From Blastococcus sp. TF02-8 (GTDB lineage Bacteria > Actinomycetota > Actinomycetes > Mycobacteriales > Geodermatophilaceae): DNA of 64,000 nucleotides. How positions within the stretch are numbered: the first letter of the stretch is position 1; each line of letters starts with the position of its first letter. This document shows positions 50,630 to 58,851 of this stretch, in pieces. The translations under genes and the position numbers were made by a program. The DNA is taken from NCBI RefSeq assembly GCF_003319175.1, contig NZ_QOHK01000002.1, positions 186,001 to 250,000 of the forward strand, given 5' to 3'. The notes beneath the pieces were generated by a model, which had not been told where the DNA came from, ran no database searches, and saw nothing but the letters and a program-made list of their open reading frames with translations.

Positions 50630-51436
50630 TCACTCCGCCGCGCGCGGCTCCACGAACAGCGACTGGGTCGACCGGCCCACCGCGCCGTCGGCGTCGAACA
50701 GGACCGCGGAGCACTGGGCCGCGCCGGTGCCGCCCAGCACGGTGGTGGCGGCCATCCCCAGCCACTCGCCGCGCGGCGGGCGGTGCAGGGCCAGGGTCAG
50801 GTCGACGTTGGCGAACGTCGCCTCCGTCCAGTCCAGGGTGGCCGAGATGCCGCTGGCCGCGTCGGTCATCACCAGCAGGTGCTGCAGCGGGGTCATCGGC
50901 TCGCCGGCGACCAGCTCGCACTCCGGACGGGTCCACGCGGTGGCGGGCCCCGCGGCGTTGAAGGTGCCCTCGGCGAACCGCCAGTCCAGCGCGCGGTGGT
51001 AGGCGACGTCGGTGGTGAAGAACGCCGCCGTCTCCGGCCGGCTCCGCTCGGGGCCGCGCGGGCACGGGTGCGGCTGCTCGGTCGCCTCGGCGCCGTCGCG
51101 CACCCGCATCCGCCACGCGGACAGGCGCATCAGCGGCCGGCCGTCCCCGGCGTCGAGCACCGACTCGACCAGCTCCACCCGCCGTCCCGGGCGGACGACG
51201 GAGCTGCGCAGGCGCACCGGGCCCACCGGGACCGGGCCGAAGATGTCGTAGGCCAGCCGCACCGCCTGGCCGCCCTCGATGCCGCCGGCGCGCTCCACCT
51301 CGCGCAGCAGCAGCGCCGCCGGAGGGCCGGCGTGCTGGAGGCCGACGTCCCACGGGCCGATGGTCAGCGCGGTGGCGGTGAAGCTCGTGCCGGTCGGGTC
51401 GCCGTCGGGCAGGTAGAGGGCGGAGGGCAGCTCCAT
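50630..51436 (-). CDS. Acyl-CoA thioesterase-like (hotdog-fold) protein
   Basis: A 268-residue protein of two hotdog repeats, as in TesB-like thioesterase-family proteins. The first half has FTATALTIGPWDVGLQHAGPPAALLLREVER and RLAYDIFGPVPVGPVRLRSSVVRPG (residues 18-90). The second half has the DWTEATFANVDLTLALHRPPRGEWLGMAATTVLGG region. It probably hydrolyses an acyl-CoA; substrate unknown. ATG 51436 lies 7 nt after CAGACT on the minus strand, supporting this start. In the same frame the upstream open frame continues into a frameshifted membrane-protein gene, probably by chance. Confidence 0.85.
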   Translation of the reverse strand: MELPSALYLPDGDPTGTSFTATALTIGPWDVGLQHAGPPAALLLREVERAGGIEGGQAVRLAYDIFGPVPVGPVRLRSSVVRPGRRVELVESVLDAGDGRPLMRLSAWRMRVRDGAEATEQPHPCPRGPERSRPETAAFFTTDVAYHRALDWRFAEGTFNAAGPATAWTRPECELVAGEPMTPLQHLLVMTDAASGISATLDWTEATFANVDLTLALHRPPRGEWLGMAATTVLGGTGAAQCSAVLFDADGAVGRSTQSLFVEPRAAE

Positions 51437-51458
51437 GCCCGGCAGTCTGACCGACCGC

Positions 51459-51826
51459 TCAGCCCTCGGTGCGCCGGGTCTCCCACACCGCGTAGGCCGT
51501 CCAGCCCCCGCGGCGACGGCCACCAGCGTCCAGACCCAGCGCAGCTCGGCGGAGTTCGACAGCACCAGCAGGACGGCGACGACGAACGCCGAACCGGCCA
51601 CCGGCGCCGACCGGGCCAGCACGCCCGCGGTTCCGGGGCCCGGCACCGCGAGGAACACCACGATCGCCGCTCCCAGCAGGAAGGCGCACAGCGCGGCCAG
51701 GATCCCCGCGCCCACCCCGTACTGCGCGGGGAGGCCGACGGCGCCGAGGCCGCCGAGCACGATCCCCAGCGCCAGCACGAGCAGCGTGCGCCGGCGCCGG
51801 TCGGACCACGGTGGTCGGTGCGGCAC
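51459..51826 (-). pseudogene. Frameshifted small membrane protein
   Basis: From GTG 51826, behind a GGGAGGAGG ribosome site, the frame encodes three membrane helices (LLVLALGIVLGGLGAVGL, ILAALCAFLLGAAIVVFLAV, AFVVAVLLVLSNSAELRWVW). After VWTLVAVAAGA it leaves the sensible frame. The natural ending GWTAYAVWETRRTEG and stop at 51459 are in the +1-shifted frame. The switch lies at a run of five C on the plus strand (51505-51509); six would restore one protein of about 122 residues. Without repair it reads on in frame into the thioesterase gene. It is either a mutation or a homopolymer sequencing error. Family unknown. Confidence 0.65.
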
Positions 51827-51915
51827 GGGTCCTCCTCCCGATGGGCTCCTCCCGTTCTACCGCTCCGGGCTGGGAGGTAGGCGTCTCCGAGCTGTACGCC
51901 CGCTACCGTGCGGCG

Positions 51916-52881
51916 GTGTCCCGCAGCCCCCGGCCCGCCCTCGGATATGTCTTCACGCTCGCCTCGGCCGGGCTGTTCGGGATCAACGGCACGGTGTCCA
52001 CGCTGGCGCTGGAGGCCGGCATCCCGCCGACGCGGCTGACCGCCCTGCGCTGCACCGGAGCGGCGCTCGTGCTGGTCGTGGCGCTCGCTGCTCTCTCGCC
52101 GTCCCGGCTGCGCGTCCGGCGCCGGGAGCTGCCGCTGCTGGCGGTCTTCGGCGTCGTCGGCGTCGCGCTGACGCAGTTCCTCTACTACGTGGCGATCGGC
52201 CGGCTGCCCGTCGGGATCGCGCTGGTCTTCGAGATGACCGCACCGGTGTTCATCGCGCTGTACGTGTGGCTGGTGCGGCGGGAGGCCGTGCGCAGCCTGC
52301 TGTGGGTGGCGCTGCTGCTCTCCCTCTCGGGACTGGTGCTGGTCGCACAGGTGTGGCAGGGCGGCGGTTCGCTCGACGCGGTCGGTGTGGCGGCCGCGCT
52401 GGCGGCGGCCCTCTGCCTGGCCACCTACTACCTGGTGGGGGAGCGCGGCACCGTCGGTCGTGACCCCGTCACGCTGACCTGCTGGAGCTTCGTGGCCGCG
52501 GCGCTGTTCTGGGCCGTCGCCGCGCCGTGGTGGGCGTTCGACGCGGGGGTGCTCGCGGAGTCGGTGCCGGTGTCGCTGGGTGAGGTGACCGCGCCGCTGT
52601 GGCTGCTGGTGGCGTGGATCGTGGTGCTGGGCGCGGTGGCGCCGTTCTGGCTGTCCATCGCCGCGCTGCCGCACCTGCCGCCGACGACCGCGGGGCTCGT
52701 CGCGACCGTGGAGCCGGTGTTCGCCTCGGTGGTCGCGTGGCTGTGGGTCGAGCAGGTCCTGACCGGCTGGCAGGTGGCCGGCGGCGTCGTCGTCCTCACC
52801 GGCATCGCGCTGGCGCAGACGGCCCGGGCCGCCTCGGCGGCGCCGCTGATGCCGGAGACCCCGGTCCCGCTGTCGAGCTGA
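51916..52881 (+). CDS. EamA/RhaT-family transporter
   Basis: A 321-residue membrane protein with ten predicted helices forming two EamA repeats (about residues 12-145 and 155-300). Typical features are GINGTVSTLALEAGIPPTRLTALRC, IGRLPVGIALVFEMTAPVFIALY and the repeat-2 counterpart LPPTTAGLVATVEPVFASVVAWLWV. It is a drug/metabolite transporter, often an amino-acid or metabolite exporter (RhtA-like). GTG 51916 lies 6 nt after TACCGT, so the upstream extension is not used. A hairpin spans the stop codon. Substrate unknown. Confidence 0.88.
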   Translation: MSRSPRPALGYVFTLASAGLFGINGTVSTLALEAGIPPTRLTALRCTGAALVLVVALAALSPSRLRVRRRELPLLAVFGVVGVALTQFLYYVAIGRLPVGIALVFEMTAPVFIALYVWLVRREAVRSLLWVALLLSLSGLVLVAQVWQGGGSLDAVGVAAALAAALCLATYYLVGERGTVGRDPVTLTCWSFVAAALFWAVAAPWWAFDAGVLAESVPVSLGEVTAPLWLLVAWIVVLGAVAPFWLSIAALPHLPPTTAGLVATVEPVFASVVAWLWVEQVLTGWQVAGGVVVLTGIALAQTARAASAAPLMPETPVPLSS

Positions 52882-52895
52882 CAGCGGGACCGGGG
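52859..52895. terminator. Bidirectional hairpin over the EamA stop codon
   Basis: A perfect 16-bp stem (52859-52874 with 52880-52895, loop GAGCT) contains the EamA TGA stop (52879-52881). It lies between that gene and the convergent siderophore-binding protein gene. Confidence 0.8.
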
Positions 52896-52911
52896 CCCGG
52901 GTCTGACCGCG

Positions 52912-53922
52912 TCAGGCGGTGACGTCCTTCGAGCTGGTCAGGTAGCCGGCCAGCTCCTCCATGTACGCGGCCTGGGCGACGTAGTCCGGGCCGATGTACT
53001 TCCACGGGTGCAGCTGGCCGTTCTGGACGGCGGGCAGCAGCGCGGCCGTGGGCTGCGCGGCGATCTCCTCGGGGCTCATGCTGAAGCGGAGCGAGTAGAG
53101 CAGCACGTCGCTGGGGTGGTTGGGCACCTCTTCCCAGCCGACGGAGTTCCAGAAGTAGCCGTCGCCGCCCGGGTCGACGAAGTTGACGCCGAGGTCCTTG
53201 TAGAGCTTCAGCGCCGGGTCGTCGTCGGCCTTGGCCATCCACCAGCCGTCGGCCTGGGTGGCGTACACCGGCAGCACGCTGATGCCGCCGGCAGCGGCCT
53301 CCGTCAGCTTCTCCGAGGCGGCCTCGAAGTCGGCGCGGGCCTCGGCGACCTCGCCGCCCTCCGTGTCGACGCCGAGAGCGGCGGCCAGGTCGACGACCCG
53401 CTCGATGACGTCGGCGGCCGAGCCGGTGTAGGCGATGTGGATGACCGGCGCGATCTCGGCGACCTGCTCCTCCTGCGCCATGTCGTTGAAGCCGTAGCCG
53501 GCGGTGCCCTCGGGGATCTCGCCGGAGGAGTCGGTCGGGTAGATCGTGGTGACGATGACGTCGGGGTCGGCGGCGGCGAGGGCCTCCAGGTCGATCTCGC
53601 CGTAGGAGGTGCCGACGATGGCGACGTCGCCGAGGTCGCGGCCCTCGAAGGCGACGTCCTCCTCGGCGGAGGTCTGGCCGAAGGTGGCGACCGGCGCGAT
53701 GCCGTAGTTCCACAGCGAGGCGGTGAGGTCGTTCAGGCCGGCGACGCGCTCGGGCGCCTCCGGGAGCTTCACGGTCTGGCCGATGTCGTCGGTGAACTCC
53801 CAGCCGCCCTCGGCGGCGCTGCTGCCGCCCTTGTCGTCGTCGTCGCTGCCGCAGGCGCTCACGCCGGCGGTCAGGCCCAGGGCCAGGAGGCCGCCGAGAA
53901 GGCGGCGAGTGGTGCGCTGCAA
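52912..53922 (-). CDS. Siderophore ABC transporter substrate-binding lipoprotein
   Basis: A 336-residue FecB/FhuD-like protein with a lipoprotein signal (RLLGGLLALGLTAGVSAC). The TroA-like fold has TDDIGQTVKLPEAPERVAGLN and DLEALAAADPDVIVTTIYPTDSSGEIP (residues about 40-65 and 110-140). It should bring ferric siderophore to the importer encoded upstream on the same strand. The start is TTG 53922 with GAGGGAG 6 nt upstream. It has its own iron box, so it can be expressed apart from the permease-ATPase operon, probably at higher level. Confidence 0.92.
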   Translation of the reverse strand: MQRTTRRLLGGLLALGLTAGVSACGSDDDDKGGSSAAEGGWEFTDDIGQTVKLPEAPERVAGLNDLTASLWNYGIAPVATFGQTSAEEDVAFEGRDLGDVAIVGTSYGEIDLEALAAADPDVIVTTIYPTDSSGEIPEGTAGYGFNDMAQEEQVAEIAPVIHIAYTGSAADVIERVVDLAAALGVDTEGGEVAEARADFEAASEKLTEAAAGGISVLPVYATQADGWWMAKADDDPALKLYKDLGVNFVDPGGDGYFWNSVGWEEVPNHPSDVLLYSLRFSMSPEEIAAQPTAALLPAVQNGQLHPWKYIGPDYVAQAAYMEELAGYLTSSKDVTA

Positions 53923-53970
53923 CGGAACTCCCTCGGGTGAGGGGATGCATGATCATCCCCGGTCGAGCGA

Positions 53971-53989
53971 AGGTTAGCCTGCCCTAACC
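53971..53989 (-). promoter_or_regulatory. DtxR/IdeR-type iron box
   Basis: AGGTTAGCCTGCCCTAACC holds the palindrome GGTTAG-N6-CTAACC, the same half-site spacing as the other iron boxes in the window. It lies 49-67 nt upstream of the siderophore-binding protein TTG. Confidence 0.8.
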
Positions 53990-54052
53990 GACAGCTGTCC
54001 AGCGGGTCCCGGTCGACGTGACGGAACCGTGCCCTCCGGGTGCCCCGGGGGG

Positions 54053-54883
54053 TCAGCGCAGGCGGCGCACCGGGACGACCATCGGCGTCCCCGTCACCGG
54101 GTCGGGCACGACCCGCGCCTCGAGATCGAACACGTCGGCCAGCAGCTGCTCGGTGAGCACCTCGTGCGGGCTGCCCGAGGCGACCAGCGCGCCGTCCTTC
54201 ATGGCCACCAGCCGCTGGGCGTACCGCGCGGCGAGGTTCAGGTCGTGCAGGACGACGACGACGGTGCGGCCGCGCTCGGCGTGCAGCCGGCCGACCAGCT
54301 CCAGGACGTCGATCTGGTGCGAGAGGTCGAGGTAGGTGGTCGGCTCGTCGAGCAGCAGCAGGTCGGTGCCCTGGGCCAGCGCCATCGAGATCCAGGCCCG
54401 CTGCCGCTGCCCGCCGGAGAGAGCGTCGACCGGCCGGTCGGCGAGGTCGGCCATGTCGGTCCAGGACAGCGCTTCGGCGACGACGGCCTCGTCGTCCCGC
54501 GACCACTGGCGCAGCCAGCTCTGGTGGGGGTGCCGGCCCCGGGCGACGAGGTCGCCGACGGTCAGCCCCTCCGGTGCGATCGGCGTCTGGGGGAGCAGGC
54601 CGAGCACCTGGGCGACCTCGCGGGTGGGCGTCCGGGCGATGGCCCGGCCGTCGAGCAGCACCTGCCCAGCGCTGGGGCGCAGCAGCCGGCCGAGCGCCCG
54701 CAGCAGCGTGGACTTGCCGCAGCCGTTCGGGCCGACGATCGCGGTGAACGAGCCCTCGGTGAGCTCGAGGTCCAGGTCGTCGACGACGACGCGCTCGTCG
54801 TAGGCCAGCCGCACGTGCTCGGCGGCCAGGCGCACCCGTCCGGTGGGGGCGGCCGTCGGCGCGAGATCGGTCTCGATGGTCAC
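54053..54883 (-). CDS. Siderophore ABC transporter ATP-binding protein (FecE-like)
   Basis: A 276-residue ABC ATPase of the iron-siderophore importer class. Walker [10 protein letters not shown] (about residue 51), signature [17 protein letters not shown], Walker [17 protein letters not shown], and switch His [13 protein letters not shown], all as in FecE/FepC. GTG 54883 overlaps the permease stop (GTGA); the longer open frame is spurious. It powers the two permeases encoded just upstream, completing a permease-permease-ATPase operon. Confidence 0.95.
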   Translation of the reverse strand: MTIETDLAPTAAPTGRVRLAAEHVRLAYDERVVVDDLDLELTEGSFTAIVGPNGCGKSTLLRALGRLLRPSAGQVLLDGRAIARTPTREVAQVLGLLPQTPIAPEGLTVGDLVARGRHPHQSWLRQWSRDDEAVVAEALSWTDMADLADRPVDALSGGQRQRAWISMALAQGTDLLLLDEPTTYLDLSHQIDVLELVGRLHAERGRTVVVVLHDLNLAARYAQRLVAMKDGALVASGSPHEVLTEQLLADVFDLEARVVPDPVTGTPMVVPVRRLR

Positions 54884-55971
54884 AGGGTGGATCGCCGCCT
54901 TCCGCGGACCAGGAGCCAGAGCAGGTAGGGCGCGCCGATGGCGGCGGTGAGGATGCCGACCGGCAGCGCCTCGGGCAGCACGGTGCGGGTGACGAGGTCG
55001 GAGCCGACGACCAGCAGCGCCCCCATCAGCCCCGAGGCCAGCAGCGGCGGGCGGGAGCCCCCGGTCAGCCGGACCGCGATCTGCGGGACGATCAGCGCCA
55101 CGAACGCGATCGGCCCCGCGCCGGAGACCGCGAAGGCGACCAGCCCGACGGCCAGCAGGACGACGGCGGTCTGCGCACCCGCCAACCGCACGCCCAGCCC
55201 GCGGGCGGTGTTGTCGCCGAACTGCAGAGCGCCCAGCGTCCGGCTCGCGGCCAGGGAGAGCGGGAGCAGGACGGCGAGGGCGGTCGCGAGCGGAACGGCG
55301 TGGTCCCAGGTGCGGGCGTTGAGTGAGCCGGTGATCCAGACGTAGGCGGAGGCGGCGTCGTAGATCTCGGCGTTGGTGAGCAGCCAGTCGATGAGCGCGT
55401 TGCCGACCGACCACAGCGCGATGCCCACCAGCACCAGCCGGAACCCGTCGATGCCCGCCCGCCAGGTGAGCAGGAACAGCAGCAGCCCCGCGAGCAGGGC
55501 ACCCACGAGGGCGGCGGCCGGGATGCCCAGGCCACCGAGGACGGCACCGGGGGAGGTTCCGCCGGTGAGCACGATCGCCGCCACCGCGCCGGCCGAGGCG
55601 CCGGTGGTGAGGCCCAGGGTGTCGGGGGAGGCCAGCGGGTTGCGGGCGAAGGTCTGGAAGAGCGCGCCGGCCACGCCGAGCGCGAGCCCGACCAGCACGC
55701 CGACGACGACCCGCGGCGCGCGCAGCTCGAGGACGATGAACTCCTGCGGACCGTCGCCGAGGCCGACCAGGGTGCGCAGCACGTCGCCGACGCCGATCGG
55801 GAAGTCGCCGCGGCCCATGCTCACCGCGGAGACCAGCACCAGGGCGGCGAGGGTCACCACGGGAACGGCGACGTCGCGCCAGCGCAGCGAGGCCGATCCC
55901 GGGCCGATCCGCACCGTCCGGCCGCTGCGCACGGGCCGCTGGTCCGGGCGGGGCGAGGCGGTGACGCTCAC
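54880..55971 (-). CDS. Siderophore ABC transporter permease (FecD-like)
   Basis: A 363-residue FecCD-family permease with about ten membrane helices. The family block [48 protein letters not shown] spans residues 81-128, and the ATPase-docking region [30 protein letters not shown] residues 275-305. GTG 55971 overlaps the stop of the upstream permease (GTGA), and its own stop overlaps the ATPase GTG. It forms a heterodimeric channel with the upstream permease. Confidence 0.94.
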   Translation of the reverse strand: MSVTASPRPDQRPVRSGRTVRIGPGSASLRWRDVAVPVVTLAALVLVSAVSMGRGDFPIGVGDVLRTLVGLGDGPQEFIVLELRAPRVVVGVLVGLALGVAGALFQTFARNPLASPDTLGLTTGASAGAVAAIVLTGGTSPGAVLGGLGIPAAALVGALLAGLLLFLLTWRAGIDGFRLVLVGIALWSVGNALIDWLLTNAEIYDAASAYVWITGSLNARTWDHAVPLATALAVLLPLSLAASRTLGALQFGDNTARGLGVRLAGAQTAVVLLAVGLVAFAVSGAGPIAFVALIVPQIAVRLTGGSRPPLLASGLMGALLVVGSDLVTRTVLPEALPVGILTAAIGAPYLLWLLVRGRRRSTL

Positions 55972-57017
55972 AGCCCGGCCGCCCGGGTGCGGCGCACGAG
56001 CCCGATGAAGAACGGGGCGCCGATGAAGGCCAGCACGATGCCGACCTGCAGCTCGGCCGGCCGGGCGACGACGCGGCCGAGCACGTCCGCGCCCAGCAGC
56101 AGCGCGGCGCCCAGCAGCCCGGAGCACGGCACGAGCCAGCGGTGGTCGGGGCCGGTCAGCGCCCGCACCACGTGCGGCACGACGAGCCCGACGAAGGAGA
56201 TGGGGCCGCAGGCGGCGGTGGCCGCGCCGCAGAGCAGCGTGATCGCGGCCAGCCCGACCACCCGGGCGAGCCAGATGCGCTGGCCCAGCCCCCGGGCGAC
56301 GTCCTCGCCCAGCCCGAGCAGGTTCAGCGCGGGCGCGTTGACCAGTGCGAGGACCAGGCCCAGGGCGATGAACGGCGCGACCTGCCAGGCGATGTCGCCG
56401 CCACGGCCGGCGAGCGAGCCCACCACCCAGAACCGGAAGCTGTCCAGCGTCTGCTCGTCGGAGACGAGGATCGCTCGCACCAGTGCGTAGAGCAGCGCCG
56501 AGAGCGCGGCGCCGGCCAGGGCGAGGGTGAGCGGTGTGGCGCCGCCGCGGCCGGCCGAACCGATGGCGTAGACCAGCACCGTGCCGGCCAGCGCTCCGCC
56601 GAAGGCGAACCAGACGTAGCCCGACGGGGAGGTCAGCCCGAGCAGGGAGATGGAGAGGACGACGGCGAGGCTCGCGCCCGCCGTGATGCCCAGCAGGCCG
56701 GGGTCGCCCAGCGGGTTGCGGGTGTGGCCCTGCATGAGCGTGCCGGCGACGCCCAGCGCCAGCCCGACCAGCAGGCCCAGCGCCGTCCGCGGCACCCGGA
56801 GCTGCCGGACGATCACCGCTTCCTCGGTGCCGAGATCGCCGTCGACGAGCGCCCGCCACACCTCGCCCAGGCCGATCGAGCGGGTCCCGATCGCGATGCT
56901 CGCGACCGCGACCGCGACGACCAGGGCGAGCAGGAGCGCGAGGGTGGCCAGCCGCCGGGCGCGCATCGAGCGCGGGCGTGCGGCGTCCCGGGCCGGGACG
57001 TCGACCGTGGTGGCCAC
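55968..57017 (-). CDS. Siderophore ABC transporter permease (FecC-like)
   Basis: A 349-residue FecCD-family permease, first gene of the importer operon. Characteristic blocks are [42 protein letters not shown] (residues 75-116) and the coupling loop [24 protein letters not shown] near residue 270. GTG 57017 sits 32 nt downstream of an iron box (57049-57062), so the whole permease-permease-ATPase operon should be repressed when iron is plentiful. Confidence 0.94.
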   Translation of the reverse strand: MATTVDVPARDAARPRSMRARRLATLALLLALVVAVAVASIAIGTRSIGLGEVWRALVDGDLGTEEAVIVRQLRVPRTALGLLVGLALGVAGTLMQGHTRNPLGDPGLLGITAGASLAVVLSISLLGLTSPSGYVWFAFGGALAGTVLVYAIGSAGRGGATPLTLALAGAALSALLYALVRAILVSDEQTLDSFRFWVVGSLAGRGGDIAWQVAPFIALGLVLALVNAPALNLLGLGEDVARGLGQRIWLARVVGLAAITLLCGAATAACGPISFVGLVVPHVVRALTGPDHRWLVPCSGLLGAALLLGADVLGRVVARPAELQVGIVLAFIGAPFFIGLVRRTRAAGL

Positions 57018-57048
57018 GAGCAGCTCCCGGGACGGACGGTGGGTCAGA

Positions 57049-57062
57049 TAAGGCTTACCTTA
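57049..57062 (-). promoter_or_regulatory. DtxR/IdeR-type iron box
   Basis: TAAGGCTTACCTTA (TAAGG-N4-CCTTA, perfect palindrome) lies 32-45 nt upstream of the first permease GTG. Confidence 0.8.
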
Positions 57063-57129
57063 GCTGCGTCGTGCGGCCCGCGGCAGTGGCGTCCTCCGGA
57101 CGAGCGGTGGCGCTGCAGCCGGGTCGGGC

Positions 57130-57876
57130 TCAGCGCTTCTGGCGCCGGCTGCCGCCGTGCCAGTCCTCCTCGACACCCTTCTCGCCGGTCTGCACACCGA
57201 AGGAGGGCAGCTGCGGGCGCTCGCGCAGGCTGCGCTTGAGCTCGGCGAACCCCGGGAACGAGGCCAGCCCGACCACGTGGTCCCACAGCTCGACGGCCTC
57301 GTCCGCGCTGGGCAGCCGGCTGATGACCGGACTGAAGAACGCGACCCCCTGACCTCGGCCGTCCGGGGGGCGGAACTGGAGGATCGGCGTCCCGACGTCC
57401 TTGCCGGTGAGGGCCAGCGCCTCGTCCGTCTCGGCCTGGATCTGCGCGTCCCAGGCGGTGTCGTCCAGCGCGGCGGCCAGCTCGGCCGGCAGCCCCGCCT
57501 CGACGAGGGCCGGCTCGACGAACTCCCGCGTGCCGCGGCGGGTCTCGTCCCCGCGCTGCGCCGCCACCTCGTGGATCCGGGCGCCGAGCGCCTCGTACAG
57601 CGGGCCCACGGCCTGCGGGCCGTGCTCGGCCCGCGCGCGGGCGGCCACCCGCAGCAGCCGCAGCCCCGAGGTGTGGCCGGCCTCGTACTCGGGCGGGAAG
57701 TGCGTGTCGTAGTCGATGTGCGCGTTGAGCAGCCGCAGCGAGATGAACCGCCACTCGACGGCGTACTCCCGCTGCGCCGCGACCTCGCGCACCCACTGGC
57801 CGGTGAGCCAGGCGAACGGGCAGACCGGGTCGAACCAGAAGCGCAGGTCGGCCGTCGTCGACACCGGAGCGCTCAC
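57130..57876 (-). CDS. DsbA-family protein (mycothiol-dependent nitroreductase Rv2466c-like)
   Basis: A 248-residue thioredoxin-fold (DsbA/FrnE-like) protein. The start WFDPVCPFAWLTGQWV lines up with the active site of mycobacterial Rv2466c. There the motif is CPWC and reduces substrates with mycothiol. Here only the first Cys is kept (CPFA), so a monothiol mechanism is implied. C-terminal GVAFFSPVISRLPSADEAVELWD also matches the family. GTG 57876 overlaps the stop of the glutathione-peroxidase gene (GTGA), so the two thiol-redox genes are co-translated. Confidence 0.85.
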   Translation of the reverse strand: MSAPVSTTADLRFWFDPVCPFAWLTGQWVREVAAQREYAVEWRFISLRLLNAHIDYDTHFPPEYEAGHTSGLRLLRVAARARAEHGPQAVGPLYEALGARIHEVAAQRGDETRRGTREFVEPALVEAGLPAELAAALDDTAWDAQIQAETDEALALTGKDVGTPILQFRPPDGRGQGVAFFSPVISRLPSADEAVELWDHVVGLASFPGFAELKRSLRERPQLPSFGVQTGEKGVEEDWHGGSRRQKR

Positions 57877-58364
57877 GGGAGCACCGACTCGATCGCGGCG
57901 CGGACCTCGGGGGCATCGGGGAGCGTGCGCGGCCGGAAGCGGGCCACGACGTCGCCCGTTCCGGACACCACCCACTTCTCGAAGTTCCACTGCACGTCAC
58001 CGGCGGCGCCGTCGAGGTCGGGCGTGGTGGTGAGCTGCTGGAACAGCGGATGCGCGGCCTCGCCGTTGACCTCCACCTTCTCGGTCATCGGGAAGGTGAC
58101 GCCGTACGTCGCCGAGCAGAACTGCTCGATCTCCTCGGCGGTGCCGGGCTCCTGGCCCATGAACTGGTTGCACGGCACGCCGACGACGGTGAACCCGCGC
58201 GGGCCGTACTCCTCGTGCAGCGCCTCCAGCGCCGTGTACTGCGGGGTGAGCCCGCACCTGCTGGCCACGTTGACGACCAGCGCCGGGCGGCCGCCGGTGA
58301 GCGCGCCGAACGTCGTCGGCTCGCCCTGCAGCGTGGACACGGGCACGTCGAGGAGATCGCTCAT
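57873..58364 (-). CDS. Glutathione peroxidase family thiol peroxidase
   Basis: A 163-residue Cys-type glutathione peroxidase. The peroxidatic Cys is in NVASRCGLTPQY (about residue 37), with Gln in VPCNQFMGQEPG and Trp in VQWNFEKWVV completing the catalytic set. In actinobacteria, which lack glutathione, these enzymes are usually reduced by thioredoxin or mycothiol systems. ATG 58364 starts the gene. The coupled DsbA-like gene follows, suggesting a shared peroxide/thiol-stress role. Confidence 0.93.
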   Translation of the reverse strand: MSDLLDVPVSTLQGEPTTFGALTGGRPALVVNVASRCGLTPQYTALEALHEEYGPRGFTVVGVPCNQFMGQEPGTAEEIEQFCSATYGVTFPMTEKVEVNGEAAHPLFQQLTTTPDLDGAAGDVQWNFEKWVVSGTGDVVARFRPRTLPDAPEVRAAIESVLP

Positions 58365-58392
58365 GCCCGCGGCAGCACAAGTGGCCCGGCGT

Positions 58393-58797
58393 TCATTCCA
58401 GCTCGCTGATGTCGTCGGGGACGTCGACCGCGTACCGGCGCAGCGCCTCCAGCGGCACGATCTCCAGCGAGCGCGCGTTGGTGGCCGCCAGCACGACCCC
58501 CGATGCCGCTCCCGCCTGGTAGGCCTGCAGCCACCGGGTGGCGACGACGCACCAGCGGTCGCCCGGCTTCAGCCCGGGGAAGCCGTACTCCGGCCGCGGG
58601 GTGGAGAGGTCGTTGCCCAGCTCCCGCTGCATCGCCAGGAACTCGGTGGAGACGACGGCGCACACGGTGTGGCGGCCGAGGTCCTCCGGGCCCGTGGTGC
58701 AGTGCCCGTCGCGGTAGAAGCCGGTGACCGGATCGGTGCCGCACGGTTCGAGCGGGCCGCCGAGCACGTTCCGCTCGTCGTCGGGATCGGGCAGCAC
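58393..58797 (-). CDS. DUF2237 family protein
   Basis: A 134-residue DUF2237 protein beginning NVLGGPLEPCGTDPVTGFYRDGHC, with TVCAVVSTEFLAMQRELGNDLSTP and PGLKPGDRWCVVATRWLQA, all family hallmarks. The conserved Cys residues hint at metal or redox chemistry, but function is unknown. GTG 58797 is chosen by family length; the very long open frame on this strand comes from the antisense of the synthetase gene. It diverges from the acetoacetyl-CoA synthetase gene, 54 bp away. Confidence 0.9.
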   Translation of the reverse strand: MLPDPDDERNVLGGPLEPCGTDPVTGFYRDGHCTTGPEDLGRHTVCAVVSTEFLAMQRELGNDLSTPRPEYGFPGLKPGDRWCVVATRWLQAYQAGAASGVVLAATNARSLEIVPLEALRRYAVDVPDDISELE

Positions 58798-58851
58798 GAG
58801 CCCTCCTCGGGTGGCGTGGTCGGCGCGCGCACAGGATGGCATGGTCGGGAC

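Noticed and set aside
50630-51826. A genuine 398-residue membrane-thioesterase fusion
   Set aside because: The natural end of the membrane protein lies in the neighbouring frame, and the thioesterase has its own ATG and -10-like box.
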